Positions 1 through 8,120 of a stretch of 38,967 nucleotides of DNA are shown here, piece after piece (within the stretch, counting starts at the first letter, position 1; the number at the start of each line of letters is the position of its first letter). The translations under genes were made by a program, and so were the position numbers. Origin of the DNA: Akkermansiaceae bacterium UBA3385 (GTDB lineage Bacteria; Verrucomicrobiota; Verrucomicrobiia; Verrucomicrobiales; Akkermansiaceae); assembly GCA_002358905.1 (NCBI GenBank), contig DEPT01000034.1, positions 1-38,967 on the forward strand, in the 5' to 3' direction. The notes below the pieces were generated by a model. The model ran no database searches and was not told the origin of the DNA. It saw only the letters and a program-made list of their open reading frames with translations.

Positions 1-2622
1 GTGCAGTATGATACCTATCTGCTGAAGGGGAATGATACCGCCACGGTGAGCAAGATTGCCGACATGGCCGGTGATGCTCTGCAGAAGATTGATATGCAGG
101 GTGGCACGCTGCATGTGAATGCCAGCACCGATAAACTCGAGGCCACGGGCGGTCTCATTCAGCTGAGCGCCGGCACCCTGAGCGGTTCCATTGGCGGCAC
201 CGCTGCTGTAGCCGTGAGCGGCACCGCTACTATCAGTGGCAATAACAGCTATACTGGCGGTACTACGCTGAACAATGGCCTGCTGACCATTACCCATGCC
301 AATGCGCTGGGTGCCGGCAGCATTTCTGCCGAAGGTAGCAGCAGCCTGGCTGTGGGCAATGGTGTGACGCTGGTTCTGGACGAGGTAATCAGCAACAGCG
401 GTACACTTTCGTTGAGCGGCAGTGTGGATGCCAGTGCGCTGCAGCTTAATAAGACGGAGGCCGGTCGCCTGTCTCTGAGCGGTGAGCGTGTGGGACTGAC
501 GGAGAGTGGCTTCAGCCAGGGTGTTGAGTACAGTGTGCAGCTGGTGAATGGCGGCAAGTCTGTGGCTGATGGCCTGAGCATTCATCACGATGATTTCCTG
601 ATGCGCACGCAGCTGGTGCTGGGTGAGGATGGTGTGGCTCGCGCCGGGGCAGAGGTGGATTATACCCACTTCTTCCTGACCGGAGGGGATTCTGCCGCGG
701 TGAGCGAGATTGCCGCGGTGTCTGCCCGGAATCAGGCTGAGCTGAACGGTGTGACCATGGACAGCGGCCTGCTGACGGTGGACCAGAGCATCACCGTGTC
801 GGCTACGGGTGGCAGCATTGAGCTGACCAAGGCGGCCACGCTGGGCGGTGTCATCGAGGATACGGCTGTGAGCAGCGCTGCCGGTGATTATGTGGCGGAA
901 ATCAGCGCCAGAATGGAAGGAGATTCCACGCTGAACATCGGCGGTGGCACTATCACAGTGAGCGGTGATAACAGCTACACAGATGGCACCACGGTGAATG
1001 GTGGTACGCTGGTGGCAGACAATGCCAGGGCCTTCGGCATGGGTGATGTGACGGTGAATGACGCCACGCTCGACCTCAACCGGTTCAGTCTCGCCAACAA
1101 GGTGGTCATGAACGGCAGCTCGACCCTAGGTTATGCCGATGGTGCTTCGCACATTGTGCTGGGCAGCGGGGCTGCTGTGAACTTCCGCAACGGCTACACG
1201 CTGAGCGGTGGTAAGCGCCTCGTTGTGGAGGGCTCTGCAAGCTACACCGGCGCCCTTACGCTGGGTGGCGGCACACTGGAGCTGGACGGCCTGCTGACGG
1301 TGCGCGGTGATGTGGAGTTTGCAAGTGGCGCAACGACCACGCTGGATATTTCCGGCTGGAAGGGGCTGGATGATGGCGATGTGCTGGCTGACTTCGGCAG
1401 CAGCAACAGCGGCTATGCCGATGGCTGCCTGTCGCTCGATGGTATGGCGGGCGACTGGGAACTGGCCTTTGATGCCGCCACCGGTGTGCTGACTCTGGTG
1501 GCTGTGAAGGAGGCACCCAAGCCTGAGCCGGAGTTTGCTCCGGATCTGAACCGCAACCAGCAGATTGTGTATGATACCATGAAGGATATCATGGGTGAGG
1601 GCAAGGCCGATGGCCTGCTGGGCCAGCTGGGTAAGGAAGTGACCGATACCCGCGATGAGACCAGGCTCAAGGAGCTGCTGGATGCACTGGGTGGGGCAGA
1701 ATATGCCACGCTGATGAGCAGCCAGCAGGATGCTGCGCGTGGCCACATGCGCCGCCTGCGTGGTTCCATGGGTAGCGGCCATGCTCTGGCCGGCACGAAG
1801 ACCCGCGCTTATATCGAGGCTTACACCAACCGCTCGGAGGTGGATGGCGATGCCAGCGGGCGTGGCTATGAGATGACCGAGAATGGTGGTCAGTTTGCGC
1901 TGGAATTCCTCGGTGAGGACAAGGTGAGTGGCGGTTTTGCGGTGGCTTCCGGGCGCTCGAAGCTGCAGCCGGAGGTCGGCCTGACCCAGAAGAGCAGTAA
2001 TACCTATGTGGATGCATTCCTAGTGCGCCGCGATGGTGCCTATACGGGCAAGACTTCGCTGGGTGTGGGTGTGTACAGCTATGACCTGGAGCGTCAGGTG
2101 ATGGGGAATGCGGTGAGAGCCCAGGCAGATGGCTCGTCGGTGAACTTCATGCATGAAAGCGCTTACGAGGTGGCTGTGGATGAGGCGAACTGCGTGCAGT
2201 TCTTCGGTGCTCTGGAGAGCAGCATGGGCAAGCTGGGTGCCTTCCATGAGAAGGGGGCAGATACGGCTTCTCTGCAGGTGGAATCGCAGGATGCCTGGAT
2301 GACCACGCTGAGCGCAGGTGCCCGCTACCACTACAGCTTTGCTGCGGTGGATGCAGCCCCGGCAGCCACGCTTTCCTTGCAGGCTGGTCTGGAATACAAG
2401 CTGGGCGATACCGAAAGCGAGGTGGAGATGAACTTCAGCGGTGCCCGCAGCCATGCCTTCCGCCAGAGCGGCAGCAAGCGCGACAGCTTTGGCTACAATG
2501 TGGGCGCAAGCCTGCATGTGCCGGTGAGCGCCCGTGCGGCGGTCTACGCCAGCGGAGATGCTGTGCTGCGCGGCGATTCCCGCGAGGTGAATGCCAATGT
2601 AGGCATCCAGCTGGCGTTCTGA
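1..2622 (+). CDS. Autotransporter (type V secretion) with C-terminal beta-barrel, 5' end missing
   Basis: The reading frame is open from the first base, so the start and signal peptide lie outside the window; the GTG at base 1 need not be the start. The visible 873 residues hold a passenger rich in Gly, Ser, Thr and Asn. It has repeated beta-helix units of the autotransporter-associated beta-strand type (GNNSYTGGTTLNNGLLT near residue 80, GDNSYTDGTTVNGGTL near 320). After a Pro/Glu-rich linker (about 505-515) and a short helical stretch comes an alternating amphipathic region (about 600-873) ending in a C-terminal phenylalanine, as expected for an outer-membrane barrel. By family it would export its passenger to the cell surface, probably for adhesion or another surface role; the ligand cannot be told. 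It stands alone and is followed by a strong terminator. Confidence 0.85.
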   Translation: MQYDTYLLKGNDTATVSKIADMAGDALQKIDMQGGTLHVNASTDKLEATGGLIQLSAGTLSGSIGGTAAVAVSGTATISGNNSYTGGTTLNNGLLTITHANALGAGSISAEGSSSLAVGNGVTLVLDEVISNSGTLSLSGSVDASALQLNKTEAGRLSLSGERVGLTESGFSQGVEYSVQLVNGGKSVADGLSIHHDDFLMRTQLVLGEDGVARAGAEVDYTHFFLTGGDSAAVSEIAAVSARNQAELNGVTMDSGLLTVDQSITVSATGGSIELTKAATLGGVIEDTAVSSAAGDYVAEISARMEGDSTLNIGGGTITVSGDNSYTDGTTVNGGTLVADNARAFGMGDVTVNDATLDLNRFSLANKVVMNGSSTLGYADGASHIVLGSGAAVNFRNGYTLSGGKRLVVEGSASYTGALTLGGGTLELDGLLTVRGDVEFASGATTTLDISGWKGLDDGDVLADFGSSNSGYADGCLSLDGMAGDWELAFDAATGVLTLVAVKEAPKPEPEFAPDLNRNQQIVYDTMKDIMGEGKADGLLGQLGKEVTDTRDETRLKELLDALGGAEYATLMSSQQDAARGHMRRLRGSMGSGHALAGTKTRAYIEAYTNRSEVDGDASGRGYEMTENGGQFALEFLGEDKVSGGFAVASGRSKLQPEVGLTQKSSNTYVDAFLVRRDGAYTGKTSLGVGVYSYDLERQVMGNAVRAQADGSSVNFMHESAYEVAVDEANCVQFFGALESSMGKLGAFHEKGADTASLQVESQDAWMTTLSAGARYHYSFAAVDAAPAATLSLQAGLEYKLGDTESEVEMNFSGARSHAFRQSGSKRDSFGYNVGASLHVPVSARAAVYASGDAVLRGDSREVNANVGIQLAF

Positions 2623-2646
2623 TGCGAGGGAATGCCTGTTAATTGC

Positions 2647-2684
2647 AACACCCCGGAATGGTTATCCGTGCCGGGGTGTTTTTT
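2647..2684 (+). terminator. Rho-independent terminator of the autotransporter gene
   Basis: A perfect 10-bp stem (AACACCCCGG at 2647-2656, CCGGGGTGTT at 2671-2680) is followed by a run of T. It lies 25 bases after the autotransporter stop codon. Confidence 0.9.
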
Positions 2685-2690
2685 CGCTCC

Positions 2691-2771
2691 TTGCCCTGGC
2701 GGGCAAGGTCGAAATCCAGCGGAGCTGGACGAAATCTGCGGCTCTCGCCGCAGACGAAATCCTCCCGTGGG
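2691..2771. repeat. Array of short hairpins separated by CGAAATC
   Basis: Between the convergent autotransporter and ruvC genes lie TTGCCC/GGGCAA (2691-2706), CCAGC/GCTGG (2716-2728), an 8-bp perfect stem TCTGCGGC/GCCGCAGA (2735-2754) and a weak CCC/GGG (2764-2771). The heptamer CGAAATC occurs at 2710, 2730 and 2755, between or at the edge of the hairpins. The regular design suggests an intergenic repeat element; its function is unknown. Confidence 0.5.
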
Positions 2772-2782
2772 TCGGAATGGAA

Positions 2783-3289
2783 TCAAATATACTTCCGCTC
2801 GCGGAAGAGGTGGGCGCGGATGGGATCGGCGGCGGCGAGGTGGGTATAGCCGATGGCGAGGGCATCGGCGGCATCGGGGGCCGGAGTTTCGGTGAGGGAG
2901 AGCAGGGCGCGCATCATGAAGGCGACCTGTTGCTTTCCGGCGCCGCCGCGGCCCACAGTGGCGAGCTTGACGCAGGTGGGCGGATATTCCATAATCTGGA
3001 GTCCGTTTCGGGCGGCAGCCAGCACCACCGCCCCGCGGGCGGAGCCCATGGTGATGGCGGTGCGGTGGCTCTGCACATAGATGATGCCCTCGATGGCCAG
3101 TTCATCGGGTTTCCATTTTTCAATCAGCGCGCACACATGATCATGAATGGCCAGCAGACACTGGCTCTGGCTGAGTTTGGCGGGTAGGGAGAGGGTGCCG
3201 TACTCCAGCGCGTGCGGAGCACGGAAATCGCCGTCGATGACGGCGAATCCAGTGTTGCGTATAGCCGGGTCTATGCTGACAACGCGCAT
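2783..3289 (-). CDS. ruvC: Holliday junction resolvase RuvC
   Basis: A 168-residue endonuclease that resolves Holliday junctions together with RuvAB in recombinational repair. The four acidic residues fall where the family has them: Asp7 in SIDPAIRNTG, Glu67 in LAIEG, and Asp139 and Asp142 in the C-terminal PDAADALAIG motif. The frame is open further upstream, but residues before MRVVSIDPA are low-complexity and overlap the helicase gene, so the ATG at 3289 is the start. It begins 10 bases after the stop of the DEAD-box helicase and is probably the last gene of a three-gene leftward operon (MBL hydrolase, helicase, ruvC). No ruvA or ruvB is adjacent. Confidence 0.93.
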   Translation of the reverse strand: MRVVSIDPAIRNTGFAVIDGDFRAPHALEYGTLSLPAKLSQSQCLLAIHDHVCALIEKWKPDELAIEGIIYVQSHRTAITMGSARGAVVLAAARNGLQIMEYPPTCVKLATVGRGGAGKQQVAFMMRALLSLTETPAPDAADALAIGYTHLAAADPIRAHLFRERKYI

Positions 3290-3299
3290 GGAAGTGCAA

Positions 3300-4541
3300 T
3301 CAGCGGCGGCGGCGCTTGGGTGCTGGACGCGGCTTGCGGATGGGACGCACGGGTCCTTCCTCCAGCAGGGCGGTATAGGCGTAGTCGAAGCCGTCCAGCT
3401 TGCGGCGGGCAATCTTGCGGTTGATGAAGAGTTCCACGCTCTTGGCGAAGTCCACCTCATCGGCGGTGAGCAGGGTGAAGGCATCGCCGGTGGATTCGGC
3501 GCGGCCGGTGCGGCCGATGCGGTGCACGTAATCCTCCGGGTTTTCGGGCACGCGGTAGTTGATGACGTGGGTTACGCCGTTGATGTCGATGCCGCGGGCG
3601 GCTACGTCTGTGGCCACGAGGATGCGGAATTTGTCCTCCTTGAAGCCCTTGAGCGCGGCCATGCGTTCCTTCTGAGCGATGTCGGAGTGCATGACGGTGA
3701 CCTCATCCTTCCAGCCTGCATTGGCGAGCATGTTGCCCACGGTATCGGCTTCCTTGCGGGTGCGGGTGAAAATCATGAGGTTCTGGAACTCTGTCTGCTT
3801 CACCAGGGCAAGCAGCAGGTCATCGCGCTGGTCGAGACCCACCGGGTAGAAGGCGTGGGAGATGGTGCTGGCGACTTCCCGGCGGGCAATGGCGATTTCC
3901 ACCGGGTCGGTGAGGCACCACTTGGCAAAGCCCTGTAGAATCTGCGGCATGGTGGCCGAGAAGAAGAGGGTCTGGCGGCCTTCCCAGGGGCAGAGGTTCA
4001 CAATCTTGCGTACGATGGGCAGGAAGCCCATGTCCGTCATGCGGTCCACTTCATCCAGCACCAGGGCCTTGATGGCCTTGAACTTCATGTTGCCGCGGTA
4101 GAAATGGTCGATGAGACGCCCGGGGGTGGCTACTACCACATCCACGCCCTTCTTGAGCTCCTCGGTCTGGGCGCCGTAGCCTACGCCGCCGTAGAGCAGA
4201 CCGACCTTGATATCGGTGTGCCTGGCGTAGTTGCGGAATGATTCGGCGAGCTGATCTGCGAGTTCTCGGGTGGGCTCAAGCACCAGAATCTGGGGCTGGC
4301 CGGTATGGGTGATGCTATTCAGCAGGGGCAGGGCGAACGCAGCGGATTTGCCGGTGCCGGTCTGGGAGGCGCCAATGACGTCCTTACCCTGCATGATGAC
4401 AGGGATGGCCTGTTGCTGAATCGGGGTGGGTGTCTCGTAGCCGCAGTCCTTGACGGCTTCCAGAATGGGGGCAGAAAGCCCCAGCTCGTCGAATGTCATC
4501 TTCGTTTCCGTTGTCGTTTGTTGTGTGAAAGTGTCGTCCAT
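3300..4541 (-). CDS. DEAD-box RNA helicase (RhlE-like), with DEVD in motif II
   Basis: An ATP-dependent RNA helicase of 413 residues. Visible motifs are the Q-motif region (GYETPTPIQQQAIP, 35-48), motif I ASQTGTGK (58-65), PTREL (90-94), motif II as DEVD rather than DEAD (163-166), SAT (195-197) and HRIGRTGRA in the second RecA domain. A short basic tail (RKPRPAPKRRRR) follows, as in RhlE-type proteins, which act in ribosome assembly, RNA decay or cold adaptation. The start at 4541 is 8 bases after the MBL gene stop; a second ATG at 4499 (MTFDELGL) matches the usual family start better and has a purine-rich stretch before it, so the first 14 residues may not be real. It shares an operon with ruvC. 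Confidence 0.9.
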   Translation of the reverse strand: MDDTFTQQTTTETKMTFDELGLSAPILEAVKDCGYETPTPIQQQAIPVIMQGKDVIGASQTGTGKSAAFALPLLNSITHTGQPQILVLEPTRELADQLAESFRNYARHTDIKVGLLYGGVGYGAQTEELKKGVDVVVATPGRLIDHFYRGNMKFKAIKALVLDEVDRMTDMGFLPIVRKIVNLCPWEGRQTLFFSATMPQILQGFAKWCLTDPVEIAIARREVASTISHAFYPVGLDQRDDLLLALVKQTEFQNLMIFTRTRKEADTVGNMLANAGWKDEVTVMHSDIAQKERMAALKGFKEDKFRILVATDVAARGIDINGVTHVINYRVPENPEDYVHRIGRTGRAESTGDAFTLLTADEVDFAKSVELFINRKIARRKLDGFDYAYTALLEEGPVRPIRKPRPAPKRRRR

Positions 4542-4549
4542 GTTGCTGC

Positions 4550-5176
4550 TCAGCAGATGTAGGGGTTATTGAGCTGCTCCTCGCCTATGGAGGTGGCGGG
4601 GCCATGACCGCTGTTCACGGTGGTGTGAGGGGGCAGGGGCATAAGGTGCTCGCGGATGCCGCGCACCAGTGCGCTCATGCTGCCGCCGGGGAAATCCGTG
4701 CGGCCTACGCTGCCGGCAAAGAGGATATCGCCCACGAAAAGTTCATCATCCGCAGGCAGGTAATAAGCAACACCATCGGTGGAATGCCCGGCAATGGGGA
4801 ATACCTGCCAGTCCATGCCGGCCCAGTTGGTCTTGCGCGGGGCTGTGCCCAGTACATCATCTACCGTGTAGGGGGGCACCGGGGGAAGCCCCCAGGCGCC
4901 TACGGCTTCCTCCAGGGTCAGCACTTTGCTGTATGGCGCCACGGCATGAATGGTGCAGCCTGTGCGGCGCTGAAGCTCCGCCGCGCCTTCCACATGGTCG
5001 AAGTGCTGGTGAGTGAGCAGCAGGTGGGTGAGCTTTGCGCCCTCGGGCAGGCGGCGGCATACCCAGTCGGCCATGCCCATCGGGGCATCGACGGCTACAT
5101 AGCCCTCGTTACCTGCGATGAGGTAGCCATTGCATCCTACGGAACCACCGGTGTAGACTTGTATTGTTCTGCTCAC
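4550..5176 (-). CDS. MBL-fold metal-dependent hydrolase (glyoxalase II-like)
   Basis: A 208-residue metallo-beta-lactamase-fold hydrolase. The signature THQHFDH (55-61) gives the HxHxDH metal ligands, with further ligands His131 (AGHS), Asp150 (FVGD) and His191 (SGHGP). The pattern resembles the hydroxyacylglutathione hydrolase/YcbL group, which cleaves thioesters, but the substrate cannot be told from sequence. The start is chosen as GTG at 5176: it lies exactly 6 bases downstream of a TATAAT hexamer, and the open frame upstream encodes an unlikely Lys/Asn-rich stretch from AT-rich intergenic DNA. It is the first gene of the operon with the helicase and ruvC. Confidence 0.85.
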   Translation of the reverse strand: MSRTIQVYTGGSVGCNGYLIAGNEGYVAVDAPMGMADWVCRRLPEGAKLTHLLLTHQHFDHVEGAAELQRRTGCTIHAVAPYSKVLTLEEAVGAWGLPPVPPYTVDDVLGTAPRKTNWAGMDWQVFPIAGHSTDGVAYYLPADDELFVGDILFAGSVGRTDFPGGSMSALVRGIREHLMPLPPHTTVNSGHGPATSIGEEQLNNPYIC

Positions 5177-5182
5177 GCGCGC

Positions 5183-5211
5183 ATTATATATGTTAATTTC
5201 CCCCTTGGCGA
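5183..5211 (-). promoter_or_regulatory. Sigma-70-type promoter of the MBL-helicase-ruvC operon
   Basis: On the minus strand, a perfect TATAAT (5183-5188) is preceded after 17 bases by TCGCCA (5206-5211, 4 of 6 consensus). The -10 ends 6 bases before the GTG, so transcription would start at or next to the start codon. Confidence 0.55.
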
Positions 5212-5352
5212 GCCGAAAGTGAGGCAGCAAGGGAATGTTTGATTTTGGATTTTTGATTTTTGACGTGTAAAATTCCGCTGGCATTCATGTCTGCCCGTAT
5301 TCGCGTAATGGGGGATTTGTTTGAAAATAGTGACTGTAAACACAGAATGGGC

Positions 5353-5380
5353 GTGACAAATGGAGTGAACGTGCTTAAAT
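5353..5380 (+). promoter_or_regulatory. Probable promoter of menC
   Basis: GTGACA (5353-5358), a 16-base spacer and TTAAAT (5375-5380), which ends 6 bases before the ATG. This is near-consensus at -35 and again implies a leaderless message. Confidence 0.45.
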
Positions 5381-5386
5381 AGGGAC

Positions 5387-6331
5387 ATGCACTACACTCC
5401 GTATACTCTTTATCCCGTGGGGGCCTTGAGCGCCCGTGCCGCAGCCCAGCCCCGTGAAGGCGTGCTGCTGCGTGGTGAAAATGGTGGTTATGCCTGTTTG
5501 CAGGCCTGGCCGGAGCTGGGCGATTCTCCGCTGGAGTATGAGCTGGATGCCCTGCGCGAAGGTACGCCGATGCGCCTGGGGGCCCGCGCCATGAAGTGCA
5601 TTGAACTGGATGGCGAAGCACGAGCCAACGGGGTGAGCCTGTTCGAAGGACTGAGCGTGCCCCGCAGCTATGCCACCCTTACCGTAAGCGCTACTCCCTC
5701 TCAGGTATACAACCTGCACCAGCGCGGGTTCCGTGTGGGTAAGATCAAGGTGATTCCCAAGCTTGCCGCCACGGTGGAACGCCTGGTGAATCTGGCAGCC
5801 ATGGTCCCGGACTGGAAGTGGCGCCTGGATTTCAACTGCACACTTTCCCCGGAAGAGGCTCTGCAGTTCTGGGACATGCTGCCGGAGGCCATGCGCCAGC
5901 GCATTGATTTTGTGGAAGACCCCTGCTATTATGATGTAGCCGCCTGGCAGAGTCTGCAGGATGCCGGTATGCCCCTGGGGTATGATATGCCGGTGCAGAA
6001 TGAGGCTATCATCCCCGCCCGTACGACGAAGCCGATGATGCGCATCGTGAAGCCTGCCCGCCACCAGAGCACAACGGGTCTGCCTGTTTTCACCACTTAC
6101 ATGGATCACCCCCTCGGCCAGTGCTGGGCTGCATACAATGCCGCTAAGTTCTACACGGGCAAGCCCGCGGAGGAAGTGCCGCTCTGTGGTCTGGTGACGC
6201 ACCATGTGTTCCGCCCCAATGAGTTCTCTGAGACTCTGGGTATGGAGATTACGCCGGAGTTCCCCGTGCCCGCTGGCACAGGCCTTGGTTTTGATGACCT
6301 TCTGGCCGCGCTGCCCTGGAAGAAGCTCTGA
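5387..6331 (+). CDS. menC: o-Succinylbenzoate synthase (enolase superfamily)
   Basis: A 314-residue enolase-superfamily enzyme, proposed to dehydrate SHCHC to o-succinylbenzoate in menaquinone synthesis. The catalytic set is complete: the KxK pair at Lys119/Lys121 (GKIKV), metal ligands Asp148 (RLDFN), Glu177 (FVEDP) and Asp200 (GYDMP), and the second base Lys222 (RIVKP). Their spacing is almost the same as in E. coli MenC (Lys133, Asp161, Glu190, Asp213, Lys235). The N-terminal capping domain is short. No other men genes are nearby; the gene stands alone between its own promoter and a terminator. Related superfamily members (dipeptide epimerase, N-acylamino-acid racemase) share the residues, so the substrate is inferred. 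Confidence 0.78.
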   Translation: MHYTPYTLYPVGALSARAAAQPREGVLLRGENGGYACLQAWPELGDSPLEYELDALREGTPMRLGARAMKCIELDGEARANGVSLFEGLSVPRSYATLTVSATPSQVYNLHQRGFRVGKIKVIPKLAATVERLVNLAAMVPDWKWRLDFNCTLSPEEALQFWDMLPEAMRQRIDFVEDPCYYDVAAWQSLQDAGMPLGYDMPVQNEAIIPARTTKPMMRIVKPARHQSTTGLPVFTTYMDHPLGQCWAAYNAAKFYTGKPAEEVPLCGLVTHHVFRPNEFSETLGMEITPEFPVPAGTGLGFDDLLAALPWKKL

Positions 6332-6353
6332 TTTCTTTTCTGTAAGACAAAGC

Positions 6354-6387
6354 AAAAGCCCCGCAGGTTGTTCTGCGGGGCTTTTTT
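6354..6387. terminator. Bidirectional terminator between menC and the rluD-like gene
   Basis: A stem AAAAGCCCCGCAG (6354-6366) with CTGCGGGGCTTTT (6373-6385) has A on its left and T on its right. It serves convergent genes, menC from the left and the hprK operon from the right. Confidence 0.9.
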
Positions 6388-6408
6388 GCGTGTTTGTTCA
6401 GGGATTAA

Positions 6409-7347
6409 TCACACGGTCTGCTCTTCTTCCCATTCGGGCAACTCGTGGCCGATGAGCCATGGTGTGTATTCCGCCGGAATGGGGGACTGAATGGCAATGC
6501 GCCTGCCATCTGCCGGGTGGTTGAAGGCCAGTCGCCAGGCGTGCAGCATGAGACGCCCCGGTTTCGCTTTCTGCCGGGAGGGATTGGCGTATATCGGATC
6601 GCCAATGAGGGGGTGTCCCAGGTGCAGCATGTGTACACGAATCTGGTGCGTGCGGCCTGTGTGCAGGGTACACATGACGAGGGTTGAATCCGTGGCGGCA
6701 TCGTAGTGCAATACTTCCCAGTCTGTAATCGCAGATTTACCGCTGCCGGGATTGACCACTGCCATTTTGAGACGGTTGACCGGGTGGCGCCCGATGTTGG
6801 TGAAGATGGTGCCCTTGTTTTCCTTCGGACGGCCTTGTACCACAGCAAGGTAAATCTTGCCTGTGTCCCGATCGGCAAACTGAGTGGTAAGGGAGAGGTG
6901 TGCCTGGTCATTTTTGGCAACAACAATGCAGCCGCTGGTGTCTTTGTCGAGCCGGTGTACGATACCGGGGCGCTCCACACCGCCTATGCCGGATAAATCA
7001 CCGCAATGGAAGAGCACGGCATTCACCAGGGTTCCGTCCGGGTTGCCTGCTGCGGGGTGCACAACCATGCCGCTTTCCTTGTTGATGACGATGACGTGCT
7101 TATCCTCAAAGAGTACGGAGATGGGAATATTCTGTGGCTGGGCTTCTGCCGGCTCCGGTTCGGGAATATTGACTTCGATGCGCATGTTGCGCTCCACTGG
7201 GGTTTTGGCTTTGGTTGCCTTGCCGTTGACGGTGATTTCGCCTTCCTTGATGAGAGCCTGGATGCGGGCACGGGAGAGCTCCGGCAGCTGTGCAGCCAGG
7301 TATTGGTCCAGGCGTGAGCCGAGCTGGTCTTCAACAATGATAAGCAT
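6409..7347 (-). CDS. RluA/RluD-family 23S rRNA pseudouridine synthase
   Basis: A 312-residue pseudouridine synthase. An N-terminal S4 RNA-binding domain (about 9-55, SRLDQYLAAQLPELSRARIQ) is followed by the catalytic domain with the signature HRLDKDTSG (131-139); Asp134 is the expected nucleophile. Also seen are the Arg-rich GRTHQIRVH motif and GDPIYG-like GDPIYAN. The architecture fits RluD, which modifies helix 69 of 23S rRNA, but RluC has the same layout, so no symbol is given. The ATG at 7347 is chosen because residues upstream of MLIIVEDQ lie in the neighbouring nif3-like gene and show no homology. It is the third gene of the hprK operon, 4 bases after the nif3-like stop. Confidence 0.88.
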   Translation of the reverse strand: MLIIVEDQLGSRLDQYLAAQLPELSRARIQALIKEGEITVNGKATKAKTPVERNMRIEVNIPEPEPAEAQPQNIPISVLFEDKHVIVINKESGMVVHPAAGNPDGTLVNAVLFHCGDLSGIGGVERPGIVHRLDKDTSGCIVVAKNDQAHLSLTTQFADRDTGKIYLAVVQGRPKENKGTIFTNIGRHPVNRLKMAVVNPGSGKSAITDWEVLHYDAATDSTLVMCTLHTGRTHQIRVHMLHLGHPLIGDPIYANPSRQKAKPGRLMLHAWRLAFNHPADGRRIAIQSPIPAEYTPWLIGHELPEWEEEQTV

Positions 7348-7351
7348 GTTG

Positions 7352-8113
7352 TTACATCCCGGTGGGGTTATCGATAAACACCGTGGGCAACCCGAACTGC
7401 TCCTGCAGCAGGCGGCCAAGGGCTTTCACACCGAAAGTCTCGGTGGCGTAGTGCCCGGCAAAGAGGATATTCACCCCCATGTCGCGGGCGGCGTTGCTTA
7501 CCCAGTGGTTTTCTTCTCCGGTGAGGTAGGTGCAATATCCCTTGGCATGCATCTGGTATATTTCTTCGCCACCACCACCGCTGCAGAGGGCTATGCGGCC
7601 TGCGGGCGCAGTATCATCATGCACCACGCCTGTGACTCCTGCCCCGGTGATTTCGGCGTATTTCGCCTGCAGTTCACCTACGCTGCCGGGAAAGATGCCG
7701 GAGAGCCCGATAAGGGTGCCGTGGTAATCGACTTCCGGTTGCACCTCAGTGAGCCCCAGCGCCTGGGCAATGCCGGCATTGTTGCCGAGCTGCGGGTGCA
7801 AATCCAGGGGAAGGTGAGCGGAATAGATGGCCAGATTATTGCTCAGGCAGGAAAGTAGTTTTTGTTTCCACCAGCCGGTGACCGGCTGCAGCCCGCACCA
7901 GAAGATGCCGTGGTGCAACACCAGCAGGTCTGCCCCCGCGGCAATGGCGTCATCAATGCTTTTCTGGGAACCGTCCACAGCCAGTGCTACCTTGGTCACG
8001 GTGCCATTGTTTTCCACCTGCAGCCCGTTCATGGCTACGGAGGCATCCTTGATTTCTGCAATGCGCAGGGTGCAATTCAGCAGGGAAACTATTTCGGAAA
8101 GGGGGGTGTTCAT
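7352..8113 (-). CDS. Nif3-like dinuclear metal-centre hexameric protein
   Basis: A 253-residue member of the Nif3/YbgI family (often linked to GTP cyclohydrolase I type 2). Metal-binding signatures are LVLHHGIFW (His67, His68), IYSAHLPLD (His100, Asp104) and the C-terminal GHYATETFGV. The central GLSGIFPGSV to GSGGGGEEI region is typical. The biochemical role of the family is still poorly defined; toroidal hexamers with two metal ions per subunit are known. The ATG at 8113 follows the hprK stop by 7 bases, so it is the middle gene of a three-gene operon. Confidence 0.87.
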   Translation of the reverse strand: MNTPLSEIVSLLNCTLRIAEIKDASVAMNGLQVENNGTVTKVALAVDGSQKSIDDAIAAGADLLVLHHGIFWCGLQPVTGWWKQKLLSCLSNNLAIYSAHLPLDLHPQLGNNAGIAQALGLTEVQPEVDYHGTLIGLSGIFPGSVGELQAKYAEITGAGVTGVVHDDTAPAGRIALCSGGGGEEIYQMHAKGYCTYLTGEENHWVSNAARDMGVNILFAGHYATETFGVKALGRLLQEQFGLPTVFIDNPTGM

Positions 8114-8120
8114 GTGTGTG

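Noticed and set aside
3147..3938. Plus-strand frame of 263 residues over ruvC and the helicase
   Set aside because: Both underlying genes have complete family motifs; the plus frame has no recognisable feature and crosses both.
5375..6355. Long minus-strand frame of 326 residues over menC
   Set aside because: It is the shadow of menC, whose catalytic residues and their spacing are fully consistent; the minus frame is His/Gln/Gly-rich with no domain.
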